Of a stretch of DNA of 64,000 nt, positions 57,396 through 64,000 are shown in pieces. How positions within the stretch are numbered: position 1 is the first letter of the stretch; each line of letters begins with the position of its first letter. The DNA is from Ovoidimarina sediminis. GTDB lineage: Bacteria; Pseudomonadota; Alphaproteobacteria; Rhodobacterales; Rhodobacteraceae. Below the pieces are notes generated by a model that had not been told where the DNA came from, made no database searches, and saw only the letters and a program-made list of their open reading frames with translations. The position numbers and the translations under genes are program-made. Location of the stretch: assembly GCF_032586175.1 (NCBI RefSeq), contig NZ_JAWHTE010000001.1, positions 186,001 through 250,000 on the forward strand, in the 5' to 3' direction.

Positions 57396-58056
57396 AGGTG
57401 CGCACCCCGCGCCCGTTCACGACATAGACAAAGAGCAGGACGAGGAAAGAGAACCCCAGAAGCGCGGCGGACAGGATATGGGCCGTCTTGTAATCGAGGG
57501 TTTCGACCGCCGTGAAGATCTCGATCGCGATGACGCGGGTCTGGCCGGGGATGTTGCCGCCGACCATGAGAACGACGCCGAATTCCCCGAGCGTATGGGC
57601 GAAGCTGAGGACGCTGGCCGTAAGCACGCCCCGGCGGGCGAGCGGCAGGGCGATGGTGCGGAAGGCATCCCAGCGGCCCGCACCGAGCGTGCGCGCGGCT
57701 TCCATCGCGCCGCGGCCCAGGACGGAGAAGGCCGCCTGCATCGGCTGGACCGCGAAGGGGAGCGAATAGAGGCAGGAGGCGATGACGAGCCCCGTGAAGG
57801 AGAAGGTGAGCGTATTGCCGGTCAGCGAGAGCCAGAAGTCTCCGAGGGGAGCGTCAGGGCTGAAGAGGATCAGGAGATAGAAACCGAGGACCGTGGGCGG
57901 CAGGACGAGCGGCAATGTCGTGATCGCCTCGATCACCGGCCGGACGCGGGAGCGTGTGGTCGCGAGCCACCAGGCAAGCGGGAGGCCGAGCACGATCAGG
58001 ATCACCGTGGTGACCGCTGCGAGCTTCAGAGTGAGGAAAATCGCGTCCCAGGGCAT
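57388..58056 (-). CDS. modB: Molybdate ABC transporter permease ModB
   Basis: Inner-membrane permease of the molybdate importer, 222 residues with five or six helices. Family motifs are LPLVLPPTVLGFYLLILFSP and the EAA loop EAARTLGAGRWDAFRTIALPLARRGVLTA that contacts ModC. The start is taken as ATG at 58056, next to the modA stop (TGATG); a GTG one codon upstream (58059) is also possible. GGAG lies directly upstream of both. Its end overlaps modC by 8 bp. Complete and typical. Confidence 0.94.
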   Translation of the reverse strand: MPWDAIFLTLKLAAVTTVILIVLGLPLAWWLATTRSRVRPVIEAITTLPLVLPPTVLGFYLLILFSPDAPLGDFWLSLTGNTLTFSFTGLVIASCLYSLPFAVQPMQAAFSVLGRGAMEAARTLGAGRWDAFRTIALPLARRGVLTASVLSFAHTLGEFGVVLMVGGNIPGQTRVIAIEIFTAVETLDYKTAHILSAALLGFSFLVLLFVYVVNGRGVRTYG

Positions 58057-58817
58057 CACTCCGCCCTCTCGTATCCGGCCGCGTCCATCGTGGCGCGGGC
58101 GGCCTCGGTGGCGAGGAAATCGTAGAAGCCGCGGGCCGCCGGGTTGTCGGCGCCGCGGGCAAGGAGCACTGCGTCCTGAGCGAGCCGGCCTTCGGGAACG
58201 TCGAAGCGGTGCACGTGGATGGTGCCGTCGAGGGACGGCAATTGAGAGCGGGCGAGAAGGGCCAGATCGGCATTGCCGGTGACGAAGAGGCTGGCGGCCT
58301 GGCCGACGCTGTCGCCCATCCGCGCCTCAAGCCCCGCACAGTCGCCGCCGATGGCCGCAAGCGCGGCGCAGGCGGTGGCGCCGTAGGGCGCGATCTCGGG
58401 ATTGGCGAGGGCGACGCGCGTGCTGTCAAGTTCGGCGAGGGGATCGGCGATGGGGGTGCGGGATACGAGGACGACTTCGCCCACCGCGTAGGTCATGCGG
58501 GCCACCGCGACGCCCCTGGTTTCGAGATCCGCCGGGCGGGCCTGATCGGCGGCGAGGAACAGATCGAAGGGGGCGCCCGCAAGGATCTGGGCGTAGAGGC
58601 GTCCGGTGGAGCCATGTGCGAGAATGAGATCGTGGCCGCTTTCCGCCTCATAGGCCTCTGCCAGAGTCCGGGCGGTTGTAAGGAAGTTTGCGGCAACCGC
58701 GATGGTTGCCTCCTCTGCCCGGGCCGGAAGCGCGATTGCGAGGAGACCCAGACACATCAGCCCGCGCGCGGCGCGGCCCGGCTGTCTTCCTCGGGATGGC
58801 GTTCGTCTCGTCGGCAT
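58056..58817 (-). CDS. modA: Molybdate-binding periplasmic protein ModA
   Basis: Periplasmic receptor that binds molybdate or tungstate. The 253-residue precursor has a basic N-terminus and signal peptide (CLGLLAIALPARAEE; cleavage about residue 34). The ModA landmarks are IAVAANFLTTARTLAEAYE, LILAHGSTGRLYAQI (the substrate-binding serine/threonine area), APFDLFLAADQARP and GNADLALLARSQL. The start is ATG at 58817; Met21 is an alternative that would shorten the signal. Neither has a good ribosome binding site. I saw no molybdenum cofactor riboswitch-like fold in the 122 bp upstream. Confidence 0.93.
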   Translation of the reverse strand: MPTRRTPSRGRQPGRAARGLMCLGLLAIALPARAEEATIAVAANFLTTARTLAEAYEAESGHDLILAHGSTGRLYAQILAGAPFDLFLAADQARPADLETRGVAVARMTYAVGEVVLVSRTPIADPLAELDSTRVALANPEIAPYGATACAALAAIGGDCAGLEARMGDSVGQAASLFVTGNADLALLARSQLPSLDGTIHVHRFDVPEGRLAQDAVLLARGADNPAARGFYDFLATEAARATMDAAGYERAE

Positions 58818-58939
58818 CGCGTAGCATGTGAGCCCGGGTGACCCCGGCTTTCTGTCCCGTTTTCAGCGCCTTCACCCAGACGGGCCATCCCTAGCACCTC
58901 CGCCCGGTGCTCGCCATAGGCTTTGGCTGCGGCGCCTTG

Positions 58940-60151
58940 TCAGGCGAGGCTCGCACGGTACTCCGCCGCGATCGGATCGTCGCCTAGCTCGACATCGGCG
59001 AAGGTGAGCGCGGTGCCGGCAGGGACGTCGGTGGTGAGCGGGATGCCATGGGCGAGGCCGATGGGAAGCGCCTCGCGCCCCTGCGCGACCGGGCAGGCCC
59101 GGCCCCAGACGGTGTAGCCCCCTTCCCCGTCGAGGATCTCGCCCGCCTTGAGATCGCGCTTGGCGACGGCGGCAACGGTGCCGCGCGCCTCGCGCGTCGA
59201 TCCCGTGGGTTCGCCCCGGAGCGCGGCGGAGAGGACGGAAATCGAAAGTTCGAGCCCGATGAGGTGGAAGGGTTTGTACATCGAGGCAAACCGTCCCGTG
59301 GCGTCGGTGGGAAGCCCGTATTGCCGGAAGCAGGCCGCGGCGTAATCATTCGGCGCCTCGAGCACGACATAGACGCCCCAGCGGAGATCGCGGAAGACAG
59401 GGCGCCCGTCGCGTTCCAGGGAAGAGACGGCTTCGACCATGCCGTTGCCGTCGAGCACACCGCCCAGATCGCGGGGGCGCAGGATGTGAGCCAGATCATC
59501 GACGCCGCAGGGCGGGAAGAGAAGCCCTTTCCGCGGCACGTCGAGGCCGCAGGCATTGGCGATGGCGACCATCTCGATCGCGCTTTTGGTGCCGTCGAGG
59601 AAGGAGTTGAACATCTGCGGGTTCATCCCCGCGCGGGCGGCCTCTTCGGGGGTGAGGCCGTAATGGGACCAGACTTCGTCGGGGGTAACCGAATGGTAGC
59701 TTGGCAGATACTTGGTGCCTTTCCCCGCCGCTGCGACGCTGAACCCGGCGGCGCGGGCCTCGGCCGCGAGGACGGGGCCGAGCAGCACATCGGCTTCCAC
59801 ATTCACCATGACGATGTGCTTGCCCGCCGCCATCGCCGCGCGGGCGTGGCGGATACCGGCGCGTGGGTTGCCCGTGGCCTCGATCACCACATCCACATCG
59901 TCGCGGGCGAGCGCCGCAGCCCCGTCATCGGTGAAGGCTGTGGCGGCGATGCGGGTATCGTCCCAGCCGACCGTGGTGCAGGCGGTTCGCGCCCTGTCGG
60001 GATCGAGATCGGCGATGGCCGTGACTTCGAGCCCGGCGATGGTGGGGACCTGGGAGAGGAACATGGAGCCGAACTTGCCCGCCCCGATCAGGGCGGCGCG
60101 GACGGGGGTGCCGTTGGCGGCAGCTTCGGCGGCGAGGCGGGCGAGGTTCAT
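58940..60151 (-). CDS. NAD(P)-binding oxidoreductase with SAF domain (homoserine dehydrogenase-like)
   Basis: Predicted dehydrogenase of 403 residues. The N-terminal Rossmann domain has RAALIGAGKFGSMFLSQV (18-35), VEATGNP-type (DVVIEATGNPRAG) and VMVNVEAD. This order resembles homoserine-dehydrogenase-like enzymes. The C-terminal 60 residues form a SAF domain (RDLKAGEILDGEGGYTVWG, LTTDVPAGTALTFADVEL). I recognise the architecture but not the substrate; members occur in sugar-acid or polyol pathways. The start is ATG at 60151. It follows the VOC gene on the same strand by 33 bp, suggesting co-transcription. Confidence 0.85.
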   Translation of the reverse strand: MNLARLAAEAAANGTPVRAALIGAGKFGSMFLSQVPTIAGLEVTAIADLDPDRARTACTTVGWDDTRIAATAFTDDGAAALARDDVDVVIEATGNPRAGIRHARAAMAAGKHIVMVNVEADVLLGPVLAAEARAAGFSVAAAGKGTKYLPSYHSVTPDEVWSHYGLTPEEAARAGMNPQMFNSFLDGTKSAIEMVAIANACGLDVPRKGLLFPPCGVDDLAHILRPRDLGGVLDGNGMVEAVSSLERDGRPVFRDLRWGVYVVLEAPNDYAAACFRQYGLPTDATGRFASMYKPFHLIGLELSISVLSAALRGEPTGSTREARGTVAAVAKRDLKAGEILDGEGGYTVWGRACPVAQGREALPIGLAHGIPLTTDVPAGTALTFADVELGDDPIAAEYRASLA

Positions 60152-60184
60152 GGAATTACTGCCTTTTCTGTCGGGGCGCCGGGA

Positions 60185-60628
60185 TCAGACCGCCGCATCT
60201 TCGGCGTCGGTCAATCGGCGGCTCGGGACGAAGGCATAGCCCTCGTCGCTGAGGATCACGCATTCGCGCAGCCCGTGGGGCTTGTTTGCGGGGGCCTGGA
60301 GGATGTGGGCGCCGAAAGCCCTTGCCCGGGCGGCGGCGGCATCGGGATCGGTCTCGTAAAGCCGGATCTCGATCCCAGCGCCGCGGGCCCCGGCCTCGGG
60401 CAGCAATGTCGGCAGTGGGTGGGCGGCGAAGGTGGCGTCGGAGTGAAGCTGAAACACCTCGCGCCCATATGTGACGATGGCGAAATCGGCGCTGGCCTGG
60501 TGGGCCGTCATGGCGAAAACCTCTTCGAGGAAGCTGACGAGACGGGGCACATCGCGCGTGAGGAGGTTCAGGCCGATCCCAGAGAGGGATTTGCCGAAGG
60601 CGGGGGCGGAGACGGTGGTGTAATCCAT
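60185..60628 (-). CDS. VOC family protein (glyoxalase-like)
   Basis: Vicinal oxygen chelate fold protein of 147 residues: two beta-alpha-beta-beta-beta modules, first GIGLNLLTRDVPRLVSFLEEVFAMT, second IEIRLYETDPDAAAARARAFGAHILQAP with the late RECVILSDEGYAFVPS. Such proteins include glyoxalases, dioxygenases and resistance proteins; the metal-binding His/Glu set is only partly visible, so activity is unassigned. The start is ATG at 60628, preceded by a GGAGTGGCACC-type sequence. It precedes the SAF-domain oxidoreductase gene and may share its pathway. Confidence 0.82.
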   Translation of the reverse strand: MDYTTVSAPAFGKSLSGIGLNLLTRDVPRLVSFLEEVFAMTAHQASADFAIVTYGREVFQLHSDATFAAHPLPTLLPEAGARGAGIEIRLYETDPDAAAARARAFGAHILQAPANKPHGLRECVILSDEGYAFVPSRRLTDAEDAAV

Positions 60629-60734
60629 GGTGCCACTCCTTGCCCGGGGGACGCCGGGTGGGTCAGGCATAGCATGCTGGAGAGAGGGCGCCAGTGGTGT
60701 CGGGCCAGTCGGCACGGCCCGGCCAGGTTTGATG

Positions 60735-60818
60735 TGGTGCCCGAGGTCGGACTCGAACCGACACGCCTTGCGGCGGGGGATTTTGAATCCCCTGCGTCTA
60801 CCATTCCGCCACTCGGGC
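60735..60818 (-). tRNA. tRNA-Leu (anticodon CAA)
   Basis: An 84-nt tRNA that folds correctly: acceptor GCCCGAG pairs with CTCGGGC, followed by discriminator A and an encoded CCA. The anticodon stem GGGGA/TCCCC holds loop TTCAAAA, giving CAA, which reads UUG leucine codons. The T arm is GTCGG-TTCGAGT-CCGAC and there is a leucine-type long variable arm (CGCCGCAAGGCG). It lies between the VOC and the squalene-synthase-like genes. Confidence 0.97.
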
Positions 60819-60877
60819 ACACGTCTGATCGCATACTCAATTCGCGGGCGGCTTGGAAGGTGAAAACGACCCGGGCC

Positions 60878-61648
60878 CTACCAGCGGCCAAGGAGACCGC
60901 AGGCGAGGAGACCGGCGCGGCGGCGGAACTCCGACAGTGCGAGTGTGCCGTCGGCCACGGTTTCGGGACGGGCGGCGGCGCGGGCGAGGAGCGGACCGGC
61001 CTGCCAGGCCGCGTAGAGCGCGGGACGGGCGGCGCGCGGGATGCCGTGACGGGAGCGGCGGGCGGCGGCGAGCCGCTGGCGGCCTTCGCGGGCGAGCATC
61101 TGTACGGCGCCGGGGCGGCCATCGGGCAAGGGATGCTTGCCGCGCGCTTCGAGCGCTGGGATGGCTTGGAACCAGCTGGCCAGTGCCGTGGCGGTGCCGA
61201 GATTGCGGATCAACTGTTCGGTTTCGGCGGGGGCGCCGAGGGCGTGGGCCGAAGCCCACATGAGCGTGCCGCCCGTCCGATCGAGATGGGACCAGAGGGC
61301 GGCCGTATCGTCGAAGCCCTTGTCATGAATGTCCCAGAGGCGGCCGTCGACGACCCCGGCAAGGATCAGGGCCGTATCGGGCCCGATCGCCTCTGCCAGC
61401 GGGGTGGCGACCTCGTGGCGGCGAACCGGCCCGTCTTCGCCGATCTCGGTCAGGACATCGCGCCACCATTGCAGTCGCATTTCGGCAATCATCGGTTCTG
61501 CCGTGACCCAGGGGGCGCGGGCGACCTCGAGATTGAAGGCGTAGATGGGGAAAAGCACCCGCCGGGCCGGGACCGGGGCGGCCATGGCGGCGGCGAAGCG
61601 ATCGGGGTCGCCGGTGCCGACGAGGGCGGTGCAGGCCTCGATGCTCAT
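60878..61648 (-). CDS. Squalene/phytoene synthase-like protein lacking catalytic Asp motifs (NDUFAF6-like)
   Basis: All-alpha protein of the squalene/phytoene synthase superfamily, 256 residues. Family features are YAFNLEVARAPWVTAEPMIAEMRLQWWRD and the late LALSEFRRRAGLLA helix. The two Asp-rich motifs for prenyl diphosphate binding are absent: the second reads IRNLGTATALASWFQAIPAL. That matches the NDUFAF6 branch, which in mitochondria aids complex I assembly, rather than a true carotenoid enzyme. The start is ATG at 61648, overlapping the methyltransferase end by 4 bp. No other crt genes are adjacent. Confidence 0.85.
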   Translation of the reverse strand: MSIEACTALVGTGDPDRFAAAMAAPVPARRVLFPIYAFNLEVARAPWVTAEPMIAEMRLQWWRDVLTEIGEDGPVRRHEVATPLAEAIGPDTALILAGVVDGRLWDIHDKGFDDTAALWSHLDRTGGTLMWASAHALGAPAETEQLIRNLGTATALASWFQAIPALEARGKHPLPDGRPGAVQMLAREGRQRLAAARRSRHGIPRAARPALYAAWQAGPLLARAAARPETVADGTLALSEFRRRAGLLACGLLGRW

Positions 61649-62361
61649 CGGCGGCGTCCGATGACGAGGAGGTAGCCCGTCTCCTCCTTCGCCTTTGCCC
61701 ATGCGGCGGCTTCGGCGCGGGTTTCGGCGATGGCCGGTGCGAGCGATGGTTCGGTTTCCAGCCGGGCGGCGCGTTCCAGAAGCGGGGTGTAGTAAGCCTT
61801 CCAGGCGGCATCGGGGAGCGGCCGGGCCGCGACAGGGAGGAACCCAGCCGCCTGGAATGCGGCGCGGATGTCATCCTCTGTCGGGATGGGTAGGTCTTCG
61901 CCCTTCCAGAACGCCTTTGCCGCTTGGCTGGGCGGCGTGCGGAAGTGGCAGGGATAGCTGATGGCGAGGCTGCCGCCCGGGGCGAGGAGATCGTGCATCC
62001 GGGCGAGGCCCTCGGCGAGACCTAGAAAATAGAGCGCCCCGGCGCACCAGATCAGATCGAACGGGGCGCCGGGGGGCTTTGACATGTCGCAGGTCACCGA
62101 CGTGACGCGCGGCTCGCCCGAGAAGCGCACTTTCACGGTTTCGATGAAGGGGGCGTGGCTATCGACGGCGGTGACATGGCCGTCGGGGGCGTGGGCGAGG
62201 AGCCCGGCGATGTCGCCGCCAGGGCCGCAACCCGCATCCAGGATCCGTGCCGTGGCGGGAAGGTTTGCATGGCCGAGCGCCCAGTCGAGCGTGGCCCGAT
62301 CCCCCGGCCCTTCGCGGGGGAGCCCGTCATGGAGGCGGAAGAACCCTTCCCAATCGGTCAC
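61645..62361 (-). CDS. Class I SAM-dependent methyltransferase
   Basis: Predicted methyltransferase of 238 residues. Motif I is ILDAGCGPGGDIAGLLA (40-56), followed by VTAVDSHAPFIETVK, SVTCDMSKPPGAPFDLIWCAGAL (motif IV region) and LLAPGGSLAISYPCHF. It has an N-terminal WEGFFRLHDGLPREGPGD segment. The target is unknown; the sequence resembles small-molecule or ubiquinone-type methyltransferases but not closely enough to name. The start is GTG at 62361, overlapping the cimA stop (GTGA); the end overlaps the next gene by 4 bp, so cimA-methyltransferase-NDUFAF6-like form one operon. Confidence 0.85.
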   Translation of the reverse strand: MTDWEGFFRLHDGLPREGPGDRATLDWALGHANLPATARILDAGCGPGGDIAGLLAHAPDGHVTAVDSHAPFIETVKVRFSGEPRVTSVTCDMSKPPGAPFDLIWCAGALYFLGLAEGLARMHDLLAPGGSLAISYPCHFRTPPSQAAKAFWKGEDLPIPTEDDIRAAFQAAGFLPVAARPLPDAAWKAYYTPLLERAARLETEPSLAPAIAETRAEAAAWAKAKEETGYLLVIGRRR

Positions 62362-63980
62362 GCGGCCCCTGCCCCGTCGCGCACGAGTTTCCAGGTGATT
62401 GCGTCGAGAAGCGCCTCGAACGAGGCATCCACTATGTTTGGACTGACGCCCACGGTGGCCCAGCGGCGGCCCTGCCCGTCTTCGCTGTCGATGACGACTC
62501 GGGTGACGGCCTCGGTGCCGCCTTGCGTGATGCGCACCTTGAAGTCGACAAGGCGCATGTCGTCGATATGGGGCTGGTAGGGCCCAAGATCCTTCGCCAA
62601 AGCCTTGGCGAGCGCGTTGACCGGGCCCCGGTCGGCGCCGGTTTCATCGAGAGATTCGGAAACGGACAGCATCTTGCGGTCGCCGATCTTCACCACGACG
62701 ACGGCCTCCGACAGGCTGACCATCCTGTTGTACTTGTTCTTGCGGCGTTCGACGGTGACCTTGTAGCGCTTGACCTCGAAGAAATCAGGAAGCTGACCGA
62801 GTTCTTCGCGGGCCAGGAGTTCGAACGACGCCTGGGCGGTGTCGTAGGAATAGCCTTCCGCCTCGCGCGCCTTCACCGTCTCCAGGATACGGGCAAGGGC
62901 CGGATCGCCCTTCCTCGCCTCGATCCCCATGGCGGAAAGGCGGCGGATCAGGTTCGACTGTCCCGCCTGGTTCGACATCGGCACGATGCGGGCATTGCCC
63001 ACTGCTTCCGGCGCGATGTGTTCGTAGGTTGTCGGATCCTTCTGGATCGCACTGGCGTGAAGCCCCGCCTTGTGCGCGAAGGCCGAGGCGCCGACATAGG
63101 GCGCGCTGCGAAGCGGCACTCGGTTCAGGATATCGTCGAGCTGCCGCGAGATGCGGGTGAGGGATTTCAGGCCCTTGGCCGTGACGCCGGTGTCGAAGCG
63201 GCTTGCATAGGGCTCTTTCAGCAGCAGCGTCGGGATCAGGGTGGTGAGATTGGCATTGCCGCAGCGTTCGCCGAGGCCGTTGAGCGTGCCCTGGATCTGG
63301 CGCGCACCGGCCTCTACCCCCGCGAGGCTGCCCGCCACCGCGTTGCCGGTGTCGTCATGGGTGTGGATCCCGAGCCTGTCGCCCGGGATGCCCGCGGCGA
63401 TGACCGCAGCGGTGATGTCGCCGATTTCCGCCGGGAGCGTGCCGCCGTTCGTGTCGCAGAGGACGATCCAGCGGGCACCCGCCCCGAGCGCGGCTTTCAG
63501 GCAGTCGAGGGCGTAGGGTGCGTTGGCCTTGTAGCCGTCGAAGAAATGTTCGGCGTCGAACAGCGCTTCGCGACCCTGCGCGACGGTGTGCTCGATGCTG
63601 GAGCGGATGCTGTCGAGATTGTCGTCAAGGCTGACACCGAGGGCGGTGGAGACGTGGAAGTCATGTGTCTTGCCGACGAGGCAGACGGTGCCGGTGCCTG
63701 CGTTCAGCACGCCCGCCAGCACATCGTCATTATCCGCCGAGCGGCCCGCGCGCTTCGTCATGCCGAAGGCGGTGAAGCGGGCCTTCGTCTTCGGGTTCTC
63801 GGCAAAGAAGGCGTCGTCGGTGGGATTGGCCCCGGGCCAACCGCCTTCGATGTAGTCGAGCCCGAGTTCATCGAGCATGGCGGCGATCTGGTGCTTTTCC
63901 GGAACGGAGAACTGGACGCCCTGGGTTTGCTGGCCGTCGCGGAGCGTGGTGTCGTAGAGGTAAAGGCGTTCGCGGGTCAT
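62358..63980 (-). CDS. cimA: (R)-citramalate synthase
   Basis: Condenses pyruvate and acetyl-CoA to (R)-citramalate, feeding a threonine-independent route to 2-oxobutyrate and isoleucine. The 540-residue protein has the DRE-TIM barrel motifs LYDTTLRDGQQTQGVQF, AEHFFDGYKAN, VLCDTNGGTLPAEI and LGIHTHDDTGNAVAGSL. GTLNGLGERCGNANL with the catalytic HxHDD arrangement is present. The C-terminal LeuA-type regulatory domain (about 400-535; YKVTVERRKNKYNRM) implies feedback control, probably by isoleucine. The start is ATG at 63980. Length, domain order and a GQQTQG motif favour citramalate over isopropylmalate synthase. Confidence 0.93.
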   Translation of the reverse strand: MTRERLYLYDTTLRDGQQTQGVQFSVPEKHQIAAMLDELGLDYIEGGWPGANPTDDAFFAENPKTKARFTAFGMTKRAGRSADNDDVLAGVLNAGTGTVCLVGKTHDFHVSTALGVSLDDNLDSIRSSIEHTVAQGREALFDAEHFFDGYKANAPYALDCLKAALGAGARWIVLCDTNGGTLPAEIGDITAAVIAAGIPGDRLGIHTHDDTGNAVAGSLAGVEAGARQIQGTLNGLGERCGNANLTTLIPTLLLKEPYASRFDTGVTAKGLKSLTRISRQLDDILNRVPLRSAPYVGASAFAHKAGLHASAIQKDPTTYEHIAPEAVGNARIVPMSNQAGQSNLIRRLSAMGIEARKGDPALARILETVKAREAEGYSYDTAQASFELLAREELGQLPDFFEVKRYKVTVERRKNKYNRMVSLSEAVVVVKIGDRKMLSVSESLDETGADRGPVNALAKALAKDLGPYQPHIDDMRLVDFKVRITQGGTEAVTRVVIDSEDGQGRRWATVGVSPNIVDASFEALLDAITWKLVRDGAGAA

Positions 63981-64000
63981 GTGAGCGCCTCGAGCCTGGC
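63977..64000 (-). CDS. Possible end of an upstream gene, most of it outside the window
   Basis: The minus strand from 64000 reads an open frame (ARLEALT) that ends in TGA at 63977, overlapping the cimA start as ATGA. This is the coupling pattern used throughout this window, so a same-strand gene probably continues beyond the edge. Seven codons are too few for a product. Confidence 0.35.
   Translation of the reverse strand, partial: ARLEALT

Noticed and set aside
58818..58939. Possible molybdenum cofactor riboswitch upstream of modA.
   Set aside because: Only short unrelated GC hairpins are visible; I could not match the conserved elements of that RNA class.
60878..61648. Annotation as a carotenoid phytoene synthase.
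   Set aside because: Both Asp-rich substrate-binding motifs are missing and no crt genes are nearby.
1..64000. Mobile elements, prophage genes, CRISPR arrays and toxin-antitoxin or defence islands.
   Set aside because: No transposase, integrase, repeat-spacer structure or defence gene was seen; the HNH protein belongs to a widespread chromosomal family and the RatA-like protein to the COQ10 group.

Overview
The window is high-GC chromosomal DNA of a member of the Rhodobacterales (Rhodobacteraceae/Paracoccaceae, Roseobacter-type Alphaproteobacteria). The strongest evidence is the gene order dusB(nifR3)-ntrB-ntrC-ntrY-ntrX-trkA-trkH-hfq-hflX, NtrC and NtrX proteins that both lack the sigma-54 GAFTGA loop, TRAP and branched-chain amino acid ABC transporters with alphaproteobacterial layouts, a Usg protein, a standalone COQ10/RatA protein, and GyrA with alanine at the quinolone position. 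Genes are densely packed, often with 1-14 bp overlaps, and many starts are GTG or TTG. I saw no rRNA, insertion sequence, prophage or CRISPR array. There is one tRNA gene, tRNA-Leu(CAA).

Region by region. 0-6 kb: the 5' part of a class II DAHP synthase gene, then a GlxA-type regulator, an agmatinase-family ureohydrolase and a complete dctPQM TRAP transporter. I read the last three units as one uptake-and-hydrolysis module, possibly for a guanidino carboxylic acid. 6-10 kb: a beta-hydroxyacid dehydrogenase, a membrane-anchored penicillin-acylase family protein and a lipoprotein. 10-22 kb (all minus strand): hflX, hfq, trkH, trkA, ntrX, ntrY, ntrC, ntrB and dusB, covering RNA chaperone function, potassium uptake and nitrogen control. 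22-28 kb: ispF, pgpA, a CinA-type amidase, a COQ10/RatA protein, hpt, bfr-bfd iron storage, an L,D-transpeptidase with an unusual repeat cluster upstream, a cysteine-containing secreted protein of unknown function and an HNH endonuclease.

28-37.5 kb: a TauD-type dioxygenase, an esterase, two adjacent convergent genes that look broken (Trp-to-stop changes in both, plus a frameshift in one), a DNA glycosylase, cobK, an MFS transporter, a zinc metallopeptidase, YqaA-dsbB, an excalibur-domain coiled-coil membrane protein, a GNAT-like protein and usg. 37.7-48.5 kb: gyrA, doxX, an outer-membrane-like protein, trmFO, a methyltransferase, gluQ, an AraC regulator divergent from an unknown gene, hisI, a NifU-like protein and a sugar dehydrogenase.

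48.6-64 kb: a livJ-G-F-(unknown)-H-M branched-chain amino acid ABC locus, a LamG-Hint protein whose Hint domain lacks the usual first cysteine, one 593-bp gap without a convincing gene, modABC, a SAF-domain oxidoreductase, a VOC protein, tRNA-Leu, a squalene/phytoene-synthase-like protein without the catalytic Asp motifs, a methyltransferase and citramalate synthase (cimA). The window is mostly core genome. The main candidates for something new are the guanidino-acid/TRAP module, the repeat array upstream of the L,D-transpeptidase, the two fresh-looking pseudogenes, the unknown gene inside the liv locus, the AraC/unknown divergent pair with its near-palindrome, and the degenerate Hint protein.
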